DNA of 64,000 bases. It comes from Atherinomorus stipes (taxonomy: Eukaryota; Chordata; Actinopteri; Atheriniformes; Atherinidae). The DNA lies in assembly GCA_023101725.1 (NCBI GenBank), contig JALJCO010008621.1:2649001-2713000 (forward strand), read 5' to 3'. The position numbers were made by a program, and so were the translations under genes. This document shows, piece by piece, positions 22,254 to 35,013 of this stretch. Numbering within the stretch: position 1 is the stretch's first letter; each line of letters starts with the position of its first letter. The notes below the pieces were generated by a model. The model was given only the letters and a program-made list of their open reading frames with translations. It searched no databases and was not told where the DNA came from.

Positions 22254-25200
22254 CTAAGGCATGTTAGACATAGTAAGGGCAGAAGCATCATTACTACGGG
22301 GGTCCTTCACCCCAATGATGAGGTCATTAGTTCTCCGTGTGCCTTCCACTAATGAAAGAATATCCATCCTCTCAACTTTGTGCCCTTTGGCTTGTAGCAA
22401 CTCCACGTCGTCTTCTAAAAACTCAGCTATAGAAGAGAGGGAAGAAGAGAGAAGCAGAAAGAGGATGTTGTGAGGTTGGAAGAGGAAATTGGCAATGAAA
22501 AAATTCTTTAGTGTTTTTTGCCAGTTATTCCAATGCAACACTTGCTTCTAGTTCTCAAAGCAGGTGCAGCTTTCACAGCATGTTATGAAGATTTAGTCAT
22601 TCAGACATACTGTGAAAAACGATGTTTTGAATAGAGGCTGATTTCGCCCAAGAATACTCTCCTCGCTGCAGAGAAATGCCTTATCAATCAACATATTTTA
22701 CAGTGCTATTGGTAACTGTACACCTGACACGTGTGTTTTGTTTTTCCAGTTTTAATGCCTACTCCATTTTGCATAGTGTACACTAAAAAGCCAGGTGATC
22801 AAAGCGGAAGCTAATGGATCCTTCTTTATATGTAAGGTTAATACAAAATGTTTACAGGAAACAGGAACTGGGCTTGGTAGTCAGAGCTAGCGTGGGGAAC
22901 ATTTTGTTTCTGAACTTGCACATGCTAGAAAACTGCTGCTAAATGCATTATAAGAGACAGTGAGCAACTATGGATCTAATACTGCAGAGATCAAAATCTA
23001 CATACTTGGCTAAGCAAATTTTTCTATGATATGACCACACTAGCTTGTCTGTTTTCAGTTTGGGCTAAATCTCAGAATAAAGAACAAATAGGAAGGACTC
23101 ACAGTCCACCAGCAGGGTGTTGGGCTGCAGCTGTGGGTGGAGTCTCCCATAGGCCAAACTGTCGCTCATGTTTTTGCGTGAAGACAGGACATTCATCAGT
23201 ACCTGTGCAGAATCATGATAAGATCAATACTTTAATAAAACAGCATGAACAAATTCATATCTCTCTCACACTAACCTGCGTGATGCCACTGAGAGCTCTC
23301 TCTCCATTGGAAGATCCAACAGCAACATAAGTGCCGCATAACCCCACAGCTGGCCTTACTGCGGTGGGCATAAGGAAGGACATGGGTCTCTTCCCCGGCT
23401 GGAGGCCATTATGCTACAGCAAAAAGAAAAAGATCAGAACATAGGGAAGCTACAGAAAATCCATTAATAGAACATCTAATAACAAAATAAAGATTAAAGG
23501 AGCAATTACAGGGTTAGGCGATGAGTTCAGTGTTTTATTTGGCCATGAGAAATCCAGAATTTGGCTATTCAAAAGGATTCCTGAAGGAGTCACTATCCCA
23601 CTGCCGAATGGTTTGTTTAGGGAGCTACACATAAAAAAAAGTTTAGATTTCAATTATATCAATCAACAACTTGCTGCCTTTTTGATACATGACTTCTCAT
23701 TTATTCAAAACATGAGATACCTCATGACTGACACGATGTGGTCATCTGGACCCATGACCGTGACCTGGGCAGCTGTTGCACCATCCTCCAGGGTAAATGA
23801 TGTAGTGTAATGGCTGACAGGGAACGCCTGAGAATCACTGATCATCTGGCGGAGTAGGGAGGCCTGTGATTTACTGGATAAAAATGCCAAATACCAAAGT
23901 TCAGTGACATCTTATTAAACTGGATTGGATTTATGCATTAAACATGTCATTATGATAGTTCTTGGAGGAGGGATTTCTACCTTATCATGTTGGCAACAAT
24001 CTCTGAAACAGAGGTGTCATACATGGGGTCTCCAAGCCCACTAGCCATGGCCAGAGCAATCTTCACAGCCTGGGAGATAATAAAAAAAATTAACACATGA
24101 ACAAACGAACCAAACGACAAACAAACAAAAAACAGCATAGCAGCTATGAAAATAATGCTTTGTGTGACAGTGTGACATACTTTTGGACAGTCTGTCTTAC
24201 TGTACATTTAGTCTGTGGTCAAAGTGCTTTCAGTTTGGAGAAGCAAAAAGGAATTCTTGCAAGGGAGGTTAGGAGTTATGCTACACCTTACGAATTTTAC
24301 ACTAATTTTTAACTTATTTGTTATATTCCTATTTTCTCAACCAAAGAATATCCAGGTGTTTCTGCATCATTGCATGAACAGTAGCTAAGCAATGTAGTTT
24401 AATACTAATCAGGACTGATCGACAATTCTGCTGTTTTAATCCTGAAATAAATAAACTGAGACATTGAAAAAAAGAAGAAAAGACTGGAGCACTTATCCCA
24501 AACAGTACTCTAGCACCTATCAAACAAAGCCATTACTGTTTACTTACATTACAGTTTTAAAGGCATAGTTCACCAACAGAATGATGTAACTTTATTTTCC
24601 ACTTACCCTCATGGTGAGCAAGACTCTGGAGCACTTTTTTAATATCTCAAATGCAGCCGGCGATCAGGAAGGCTTCTAGTTTCCACCCAACTTTCATATA
24701 ATAGAGTTTGCTGGGGCCTGAGCCAAAAAGGTCCATAAAAGTCCACAAAAACTTGTCAATATTCCTCCATACTGCTCGTCCAATGTAATCCAAGTGTCCT
24801 GAGTGGGTAGCGTCCATAATTTACTCGAAACAACTTCATTTACTATATTTTTAGAATCTAGACAGTAGTACATCTTACTTCCGTGAAGCATGCATAAGCG
24901 CATTCACGAAACTACGGAAGCCTCGGCATTCAGAGCCTACTCTGCCGATAATGCAAGCATAGAAGAAGAAATTCGCTGTTTACATTGTGCTAAGAGCACC
25001 AGAGCTGCAGACAAACTGGGACAAACACAAGCAGGTCCAAGAGGGGTTGGATATTGATTTAAAACAAAGAAAGAGAAAAATGCACGATATTGTCTGCCGC
25101 GGCTTCCGTAGTTTCGTGAACGTGCATCGATGTGCTCGCAGGAGATGCGATGTATTACTGTTTAGGCTCTGAGACTATATTAAATGACGTTGTTTTGAGT

Positions 25201-28200
25201 AAATTATGGATGCTACCCACTCAAGACACTTGGATTACATTGGACGAGCAGTATGGAAGAATATTAACAAGTTTTTGTGGACTTTTATGGACCTTTTTGG
25301 CTTGGACCCCATCGAATTCCATTATATGAAAGTTGGGTGGAAACGAGAAGCCTTCCTGATCGCCGGCTGCATTTGAGATATTAAAAAAGTGCTCCAGAGT
25401 CTTGCTCACCATGAGGGTAAGTGGAAAATAAAGTTACATCATTCTGTGGGTGTACTATTCCTTTAAAGCTGAGTGGATTCTCACAGTTTGCTCAGTCAGA
25501 GTCAATCAAGTAAAAATGGTAGCACAAACATGGCAGCTGTCATGTATGTGGACCCACAGCAAGTAGAAATAACTGGCTCATTCTGAGAATAAAAACACAA
25601 CAGTGATTAGATTAGGTTAATTGATTAGATACTAAGAGGAACACAGTTTTTAATGACGTTTGATTTCGTTACATGTACACTTTTACGTTCATTAGATGGA
25701 GAAAATTCACAAAATTCTTTAATGGCCCCGTTCAGTTCTCCAAACCGAGAAAGCACTGACTGCTGTCTGCCACACGTTACAGACAATAAACACCCCTCTT
25801 TTTGTTTTTAATTTAAGGCCACACAGTGGTGAAACAGTTGTTGTCCTACCTCTGCAATCCAGTGGTAGGTGCTGTTCCTTGGCAACTGGCTTGTAATGTT
25901 GTAGCCTTCAAGGATATTTAGTGCAGTGATCAAGGCCACACCTGCATGAGGGGCTGGGGCTGCCATCACATGATGTCCTTTAGAAACACCAACAGGTCAT
26001 AAGATAGAAGAATTGTTTTTACAGTTATCTTTAAAAAGTGCTGTGTATTTGGTATTTCTGTAAGCTTATTTTCTTTCACCAACAGTGCACTGAAGTGTAC
26101 TGAAAGTTTACAGTAGAATACAGATACAACATAGAACAATCCACAGAACATGAGACAGTTAATATATGATATAAAAAAAGAACCTATAGTGTGTAAGAAG
26201 AACTTGTGTAAGAAGATCAATTAAACAATGTAAAGATAACAGCATAATTTTATCTGCTGTTTTTCTGCTGTTTGATTGACCACTGCCAACATATTCAGTT
26301 GTACTGTCCCACTGATGCAATAACAATAAAAACTTCTTCCTCTTCTATATAACTACTATAGACAACATGAGCTATAGTATCAAAAGTTTCCACATTTTCA
26401 CTTTTGATATCATTTAGTAGAAAATAAAAGCTCAGAGGAATACTGGACAAGTGATCCAGAACCAGTCAAGTCATGCCGAGCTTACCCTGATAAATGATCT
26501 CTGCTGGCTTTTGTATTACTGTGCTGTAGTTTCCGAAGTCATCCTCTGTGAGCACACCACCTCTTGCTTGGACCTATTAATGACAAAGATGCAAGAAATG
26601 TTTGACTGTGCTTTTAGTTTAGTTATTTTTACCCCGTTTGTTTTTCTGGAAGGCATTTCCTTTTGTGAAACAAGCAGTTAACACCATGTCTGAGCAATTC
26701 CATCTTAAAACTGGAGTGCAATAAGAGTTTCCAAATCATGATTTGAACTATCAGTGTTTTATATCTACAAAAACAATAAACCCAGTCTTGTCTGCATGAG
26801 GCTGGGTAGGGCTAACTTTGCAGGGCAGGAAAAGGTTTATCCATTCTTTGTATATAAACATCAAAAAAACATTATCACATCATTACAAAGTCACATATAT
26901 TGGGGAACTAAAAATCCCCGAAAACTAAAAAGCTTAAGTGTTAGTAAAATCACACTTGAATATTTTAGTAAGCTAAAGTGATTTGCACTGGAGGCCATGC
27001 AGAATTCATGAATACTTATAAAGCCAGAAGACTCTTCCTTACTGCAGCCGCCATTTCCTGCGCCACATTCCCACTGTAGAACTCTGAGATCCCTTTAACC
27101 GCAACAGCATCCAGAACGGTTGCTAAATCAAGCCGTCGGGTGAACAATCCAGGAAGGGGAGCTTGGCTGTTAGGGAGGAACAAATCCCGAAATGCGTCTG
27201 ACATGTTTTGGTCCTTAACTTTAGAAAGGGCTTCAGCTGTGGAGAGACAGATGATGGCTAGAAATTAGCATCGCTTTACCTCATGATTGTGAACACCGAG
27301 GGTGGATGATAAAGCTGCAGTTACTATCTGCAGAAGTGACATTAAAAACAACAACTTCCACCAGTAATTTGCAAGACTGTACTCTGTATTTACCTAAGTC
27401 ATGAGTAACATTAAATCCATTTCTGGCCACATCTGCTGCCATGGAAACCACATTCTTCCAAGGCATCCTGATGAAATCAAAGATTATGTAAATCAATCTC
27501 AGCTGAAACATGACTAATCCATAATATTTTGCAATTAATCTCATTTATTTGATCAACAAAGATATTTATAGCGCTGTTAAGATGCCTCTTAGCTGAAAAA
27601 CATGATAATAACCCAGCATTACAGTAATTACAGCTTAACAAGAAATGACACCTCTTCTTGAGACAAAGCTGGTGGTATTGACATCTCACTTCTTTAGATT
27701 TGAACACTGAGGCTCAAAATATCAGCTCTTGCTTTTCTTATCTTAAAAACACAAGAAACCATTAAATAAACTTGATATATTCAGTTTAATTTATTGAGAA
27801 AGCTCAAGTTAGGGAGTGTGGCGATGAATTCCAACTACATAAAAAAAGAAACAAATGTAGAAGGTGACAAAGCTGCTACTATTAATAGTAAGTGAAACAG
27901 AGTATTGTACTGGATGATTGTTACAGTACCTGCCGTAGAGCTGGTGTGCCTGATGCATCCCACTGAGCATGCCTGGAACTCCCACAAGCAGGCCAACCTG
28001 AAAAGCAAAAGAATTAACAGTGTGCACGTTAAGCACAGCACAAAACAATTACAAAACTCTCCTGCGGTTTCTCACAGGTAACAGAAAAAGGAAAATTCCT
28101 TACATTCAGGTCAAGATTTGTCAGCAGCATGTCTTCATGGATGGCAGATGGAGCAGTCTCTCTGAAGTCAATGACCCTTGTCTCATTCTTTCGGATGTCA

Positions 28201-29332
28201 TGCACCAACATTACACCACCTCTAAACATCAGCAGAGGACAAAGCTGGCTTCTCTTTTTTTTAAACATTTGAGCAATTCAAAGCACCTCAGGGGTAAACC
28301 TGTTTGACTGAGGTTTGTTTTCTAACTCACCCTCCTATACCAGATGTGTGGGGATGGACGATTCCCAAGCAGAGGGCAGCAGCAATGGCAGCGTCAACGC
28401 TGGATCCCTGCTTTCCCAAAATGTCAAACCCAAGAGATGTGCACTGAGCAACATCTGTAACCACCGCTCCTTGGTTGAAGACCTTTAAAAAAAAGAACAA
28501 GGAGAGGAGAGAAAGATTTAGTATAGCTAATGCAGAATGGCTTATGTGAGGAGAAACAACCATCTGGACCCTACCAAAATCTTCTAATTACATTTTAAAG
28601 AGAAATAAACTATTGCAGAAAACACACATCCATCCTTACTTGTGGATCTCCAAAGTAGATCTGCATGATGAGAGCTACAGTAACCCCTGTAGCAAAGGTA
28701 AGACAGGCTGTGATGATGACTGTCAGTCCATCTCGCTGGCAGGCGCAGTCCTCATTGAAGGGGTCTATGCTGGTCTCCTGAAGCGATGCAATGTCATGGC
28801 TGGCCAAGTCTGAAGCTGAGGAGGGAAGACGCTGGAGGCGAGCCGACTTGAGAAACAGATCTGGATCTGTAATGTTAAAAGCGAAAAACAAAATTTAGAC
28901 TTAAGCGAGGAAAGCAGAGCACAATGATTAAAAAGGAAATTAATATTTTAGTTTAGTTTATTCATTTAAAAAAAAACTACATTTCTGAATTAGTCAAGCA
29001 AGAATCATTCCACCTTTGGGAGAACGTAATCAGCCAGATTAATTCCTCAGAAATATATACACAATCTTGGCAGAGTGTTTGCAAAAGGACGTTTTTGTTA
29101 TGGCTGGCTGACCTGTATCCTGCTCACTCAGGACATTGTCATCATCCTTGCGAGATTTCAGTGTGTTTTCTCCAGACATCACATCATCCTCTGGCAGCCT
29201 TGGGAAGCTGGTGATACTCATGTAGTCCACCGGAGAGTAGGCACTCCCCAAAGTTGTCTCCGGATTTGCATCTTTGTCCACCACTCCTCCACTCGGGAAC
29301 CCTGCTACAATTTCTGGAGCAGGATTGTGCAT
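22254..29332 (-). CDS. ggt7: Gamma-glutamyltransferase 7 (GGT-like membrane protein), complete
   Basis: GGT7 is a type II membrane member of the gamma-glutamyltransferase family. Transferase activity on glutathione is less well established for it than for GGT1. Coding exons (minus): 29113-29332, 28640-28866, 28331-28482, 28104-28221, 27930-27997, 27394-27467, 27043-27236, 26486-26573, 25850-25977, 23981-24069, 23721-23873, 23510-23624, 23276-23413, 23103-23202 and 22254-22426. They sum to 2037 nt, or 678 aa (human 662), with all phases consistent and GT-AG borders. Landmarks are AYSPVDYMSITSFPRLPEDD near the N terminus, one membrane segment at about residues 121-143 (LTVIITACLTFATGVTVALI), GGGGVMLVHDIR, GFNVTHDL, the processing site DGATAAQV with Thr486 as candidate N-terminal nucleophile of the small subunit, NKPFGSGIVTPSGILLNSQ, and the C-terminal FLE...KVERMDIL...VKDPRS. 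The start at 29332 is the first ATG after an acceptor at 29347. No frame damage. Confidence 0.95.
24556..25467. mobile_element. 0.9-kb TTAA-target foldback element in a GGT7 intron
   Basis: Two arms of about 370 bp form an inverted repeat around a centre near 24930-25090. The left end is AGGCATAGTTCACCAACAGA and the inverted right end reads AGGAATAGTACACCCACAGA. TTAA occurs on both borders (24557-24560 and 25463-25466). Arm landmarks such as ATGCAGCCGGCGATCAGGAA and its complement, and TGGATTACATTGGACGAGCA and its complement, are clear. No transposase frame. It lies between coding exons 25850-25977 and 23981-24069. TTAA use suggests a piggyBac or Kolobok origin. Confidence 0.85.
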
Positions 29333-30012
29333 GACTGCTGGCAATCCTGTAGTCACACAGTTGTATAAATCAGCGCGCGACGTTAAAAATGTTAGTCCAG
29401 GATGTCCATATTTCCAAGAACGTGTTTCTGAGACGAAGCCATTTTATTAAGTAGAAAAAGAAAAGGAGAAAAAATATGTACCATCCCTTTATGGACCACC
29501 AATTTTGCTGTGGCGCTGGAGCATTACCTCGTCTACTACAGAGGACCCCTTAATGTACCATTATATCACAATTCTCCTGCAGGGATTTGTAGTTTTCGTG
29601 TGTGATAAAGGCATCCTGCAGACGCTGTTTATTAAAGAAAATTGATGACCGACAGAAACATGGGTGTGTAGCTCCGATGATGGTGCACTTTCTGTTACCT
29701 GCAGAAGATAAACAATGCAGATTAACTAGTTTTAGACCAGGAATGCCCTTGCCAAAGCCATTAGCTTATTCTCGTAAAAGGAGGCATAACCGAAATACAA
29801 ATACCGACATGTGATACAGTGACTATTTGCGTCCACCTAAACGCAACAATTTTTGGTTATTATGATCAGTAACACTATTATATGCTGTTAAAAAGAAGAC
29901 AGTCAGCCTCCAAGAATTTTGCGTAGACCTCGCTTATTCAAAGCTCTGCTACAAGCTAACAAATCTGTCTATTTCGGCTTCCAACAAATTAAAGCAAATA
30001 TAATATTACTTA

Positions 30013-30195
30013 CCGTTGTCGTGAAATACACATAGCCTAATAAAAAATAGTATTCTTGGCGATGTTATCTATGTTGTTTAAACGGAGCAGGTGAGGAGAG
30101 GGGACGGATCTCTGTTATTAGAGCTAATGAATCACTCACGACAGCGCAGAGCAGGAAAGCTAGCTTCGTAATGCATCTCGAGCCAACCGGTAAGA
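30013..30195 (-). promoter_or_regulatory. Probable GGT7 non-coding exon 1 and promoter
   Basis: On the minus strand, CGACAACG is followed by gtaagtaata, a strong donor at 30012/30013. The acceptor of the first coding exon is at 29347. The interval up to about 30190 is richer in CG than the surroundings and could be a TATA-less start region. The exon is inferred from the splice signal only. Confidence 0.4.
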
Positions 30196-30199
30196 CTCG

Positions 30200-31600
30200 T
30201 CAGAGACACAGCTTAAATTTAAACGCATAGTTTTTAGTACAGGTTGACTGTGACCTCAAAGGAATTTAATATGTTGTTTATTCCAAATAAATATCCTTAA
30301 ATTACGCACGAATTTATCAGCTTACCAGGCCATCTACAAGCCACAATAAAACTTACTTTAAATCCAATTCGGTGGGCCCTAAATTCCACTGAATTTTGTG
30401 TAGACTTTACCTCCAGGTCATCCCCCACACTATTTATTATCTCAGTGGTACAAAAGGAAACTCCCCTTAGAGTCAAATTGCCCTCATCTCCCCCCCGGGA
30501 GAACAAGATGAAGTGGATTAACAGGTCATAGCAGGTGCACTGAAACCTGCTCAACTTAAAACCCTCTGTCCCTCCCAAAAAGTCTTATTGTATTCTTGTT
30601 AAGCCACTGGGAGAAGATTTGAACAATCTCAAGTGACAATGTGCAAACGATCTCTCACTGAAAAATTATTTTGCTGACTTTTTTTCTACAAGAGAAGTCA
30701 GAGGTCAGTTACAAGGGACCATAATCTTGGATTTTATGCTGCAAACATGGTAAAAGCCCAGACAGTTTTTCTAGGCTACTCATTAACTGTGTAAACTAAT
30801 TTAAGTCACTATTGCACATAACAGCAACCCACCTAGATTCAGTCCACAAATAGTGTTTGCACATTGTTGCCACACCTGTCTGCTCACCTCATGTCGCTCC
30901 CTTTTTTACTCTCTGCATACATAAACCAACTAATATAGTGTTTTTTACTGTGCAGACAGTGGTGGAAGGTGATGAAATGTATTCAGTTAATGAACAGTGT
31001 GAGTTTCTTCTACTTTCCTTGAATGCTTTTAATTTAATCCCACTAACATTTATTAGTTAGTAATCCTGCTTTAACCTGTGTTTGATGTTCTCCCAGAGCC
31101 TCCAAATGTTTCAGAGAACTGATTGTAACAACAACTGATTGTGAGCATCGATTTGATTGTTTGTGACTTGTTTCAAGAGTATGCTCACAGATACTTAGAT
31201 ATTCTGTGTTGCACTCCCTCGCAGAGTCAGAAACTTATAGCCTTGACAGTACCTTCTTTATGTACTCAGTTTAGTCTGAATTTGTCAGTCTGAGACTCTG
31301 ACAACTCCTGGACTGAAAAATGGATTATTAAAGATTTACCAACTGAACTGAACTGAACTGAAGTAATTTAGGATTTAGCCCTTCTTTGTAAGGAATACTG
31401 TTAAAGTGCTGCTTTATCAAATGAGCAATATCAAAACTGTTGAACAGGCTACAAATAAAACACTAATTAAGTTTATTCTGTTGCATAACAAGCATCTGAG
31501 TCTATGTAACTTTTGATGAGCCCTTTTCTTACCCTTAGCCATGCTTATTGAAATCCCAAATGAAAATAATGACACAAGATTCAGGTGTTACCCTGAGTAT
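30200..31600. other. GGT7-TP53INP2 intergenic gap with a LINE-like tail
   Basis: No gene is supported. The segment ending in AACTGAACTGAACTGAACTG at about 31340-31361 looks like the short tandem repeat tail of a fish LINE; the preceding 150 bases may be its 3'UTR. The rest shows nothing I recognise. Confidence 0.35.
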
Positions 31601-34600
31601 TTATTGTTGGTGATATTGTTATTGATCAGCTGTTTTTCTTTTCTTCTTTTTTTCCTTTGTTTTTTGGTGGGTACCTGTGTTATCAGAATGGATGCTGGAA
31701 AACCCATCCGTTAATTTTTTGCATAGGTCTTGCCTGTCAGTGGGCAACTGTCCACTTTGTGGATGGAAAAAATCAGTACATCACAAAAACCATGCAGTAA
31801 TAGCAAAAGGCACAATGACCATAGATATCAGATACACCAAATTTTATATGTCTATATATTTCATTTTATGGAGGGAGGGGTGTACTAATCGAGATATAAC
31901 ATGGGTGAAAACCCAAGTGTTTTTAAGCTGCCATCATTTCAGGGCACAACATAAAACATAGGAAACTCCCCAGACATTCAATGCCTTTTGTTTAAAACAC
32001 CCTATCATTGAACAATTCTTCTAATGACTATATTGGAAAATACAAGCATTTCTATTTTTTTTTTTTTTTTTAATAATACATTTCATTTCTTTTCATATAT
32101 AAAAACTATTTGTCTCCTGCCTTTTTTGTCCTCGTCTACATCCCTCACATCACATAGGTGTACACTGTAGGTGACCAGTCCATCTCCCTAGGTTTGGATG
32201 ACATCCACTCTCAAAATGACATCTTTTTCTAATCTAATACAACATACTGAAAATATGTTACACTTAAGCATGATGGTGGGAAAGGGAAAGGGGGGAAAAA
32301 AAGACAAGAACAGAACAGGTTTTCAGCAGTAGAGGTAACTGGTAATCTTGCACACACACGCATACATACACTTTTGAGCTTTCATTTTTACCCTGCTTTT
32401 ACTTTTTACATACCCCCCCCAACAGAAAACCAAAATTTTACCTCTGAGGCACAATCACTTTGATTAATAAGCTCTGGAAGAGTGTTGACGCTTAAACAGA
32501 CACAACTAGTGTTTCTTTGTATGCATGCTAGATATATCACCTCAGATACACACCCTGCATTTGAGAATACAACAGGATAAAATCAGAACCCATCTTTCAA
32601 ACAAAAGACACGAGATAATATTCATAAATCTATCATAAATTAACATATTTTCGAATAAAGTATATCCACTGATCAGTACTGGCAGAAAGGAAAAAATAAT
32701 TATGTGTAATTTAAAGGAAATTAATTAAACCCACTCATTCAGATGACAAAAACAGTCCAAAACAAGACAATCAGAAATGAATCCAGAGAAGATCTGTGTT
32801 TTAAACACCAGTGGTGATGTATTTTAACGGAGTTATTGTACTGTAACTTCGCCGGCACTGATGCAGCAGGTGCTGTGCTAAATGGACCCTCTGGAGGGCA
32901 GTGTTGCCTATGGCACATCAACTCTGGGTTTAGTGCTGTTTTTATGCTGCATCTCATCATCATGAGACAGACGTTGGGGTAAAGTCACCACTTTTGGCCA
33001 TTAAAATGCCCTCCTGGTTTGTAAATGAGCACAGAGGTGAGGCAGAGTGGATTCTCATCAGTCCATGTGGACACAATGCTGTGGACTCACGACCTGAGAG
33101 GCTTTTTTGACAGCAGAGCATTATAAATTGTTGTGGATTTACAGGAGAAATAAATGACCAACATTGATGCTTGTTTTTGTTTTTTTGTTTTTTGTTTTTT
33201 TTTTCAACGGAGATTCTAGCATTTAACATGTCAGTGCTCACCACACACAATCAGGATCAAGACAAAAAGAAAAAAACATCACAAAAGAAAAAAAAAAAAC
33301 AAGTAAAACAAGCTCACAGCACACTGCTAAAACTTTGACTCACAAAATATATGACAGTGCAAACTTACATCCATGTCTCAAATAATTTACAAACATTAGT
33401 ATACACTTCAGCACCATTGTTTACTATTGTTGTTGAATACATATCAGTAAGCTAGAGCTTTAAAGTGGTCTCTGTTAGAGCTAGATGTTCTAACCATAAA
33501 GAGACAGTCATAGAGTAGATGTTAGCAATGTGTTGCACGTTCATGAGCAAGATGATAGTTGTTGAACGCAATGAAAGGGGGGAAATGCATGTTATGAGGC
33601 ATTGAGGAGATATGTTCTCCCCTCTCTTCTAAGAGTTGTTTCCTTTAAGAATTTCAATTAAATGAACAGTATAAATAGATCTGTGTTCACATGGATGACA
33701 TAAAATCACAGCACACTGTGGTTAAACTTGACAGATGTGTGCTGGGCATGTGACAGACCACACTACGAATGATCTTCATTTTGGTTATAATTCAAAGAGT
33801 GAGTTTTAAGAGCCAAATTTCTTCATCTGACCAGACTTGCTACTTTTCTCTTGGTGGAACTTTGCAAAAAGAGACTGTAAGAAACTATATTGTAACAAAA
33901 CAAAATAAAGAGTTGCCATCAGTACTGATTCGCACTTACCATAAGCTACCACGCCGTGTAACCCCAAGGCAAACCTGCATCCTCTCACAGCGTTCTTAAT
34001 CCTTCCAAGTAGGTTTTATAGATGCCTACACAATCAAGGGGCTGCTCAGGGGGTTACATCACCCATTCCAAGGACCTTTTCTTGTTACCCATGCCACTCT
34101 AACTACTGCCCTGTCTTAATTTCTTTTACTCTTTAATCTGTTTTGCACATTCTCTCACCATCTTCAACTTGCTCTTTTCCCTCCGCAATACAGAGGAGAG
34201 AAATCTCACAACATTTCTGCTGCTCTGCTAAAAGAAGCTGCTTTACCTTTCCTCTTTTTTTTAATGATGGTTGACCAAACTGCAGAGAAACAAATGTCCA
34301 GAGATTTTTCTCTCTTGTCATGCACTGTATATATTTCCCCCCCTTCTGAATAAAAATAATTTGAATAAAACCCCCATCAATGTAAAGCTTTGAAGACATG
34401 AAGAATAGTTTTTTTTGCTGTAAAATAACTCTAAGGCTTAACTTATTTCTGTTTTGCACTGTTTCCACCAGAAAACTCTCTAGTCAGAGTACAATTTCAA
34501 CATCTGGCTTTTTAAGTTTTGCTTAAACATCTCCAAATTATGAGCTTTATTGGTTGAATGGATTTAATAAAAAACATGACTTAGCTTAAGGAAGAGCAAA

Positions 34601-35013
34601 GGGAAATTAATATAACTCAACTTTTTCTTTTTTGTTTGTGTTTTTTGTTTTGTTTTTTGGCATTATCCTTTCAATGTATAACATGAAAAACTAATATGTA
34701 GCTTTTTTTTCCTTTTTTGTCTGTTTTTTTGGATAATGCAGTGGACAAAAAGGAGGCTATAATAAATATCTACACTGATTTACTAAGAGCGACTAGTTTA
34801 TAAGAGCAGAATGGATCAAAAACTACCAGACAGTCATTTTGTGTTTAAACAAAAGACCTGCTGATCTACTGTTGTGTAACTGAAATTTAATATAATATGC
34901 AGAAAAAAAGGGGAAAAATGTTGTTGGTGAACGTATTTAACCATGTGTGTCTTGAGTTGACTATGCATACTAATGCCCTCAAAGTAAACAAAGCCCCCTG
35001 GTTGCTTGGGAGT
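31600..35013 (-). other. tp53inp2: TP53INP2 3'UTR, extent uncertain
   Basis: Below the stop codon (35014-35016) the minus strand has AATAAA at 34546-34551 (3'UTR about 470 nt) and again at 31600-31605 (about 3.4 kb). Long 3'UTRs are usual for this gene. The interval is A/T-rich with T-runs at about 32058-32073 and 33190-33203, and no gene was recognised on either strand. Confidence 0.4.

Noticed and set aside
24987..25412. Open frames in 24700-25412 as host exons or a small gene
   Set aside because: They fall within the foldback element, and each has a mirrored partner in the other arm.
29332..29356. GGT7 start at a GTG 24 bases upstream of the ATG
   Set aside because: That position lies across the splice acceptor at 29347, in the intron; the ATG at 29332 is the first start in the exon.
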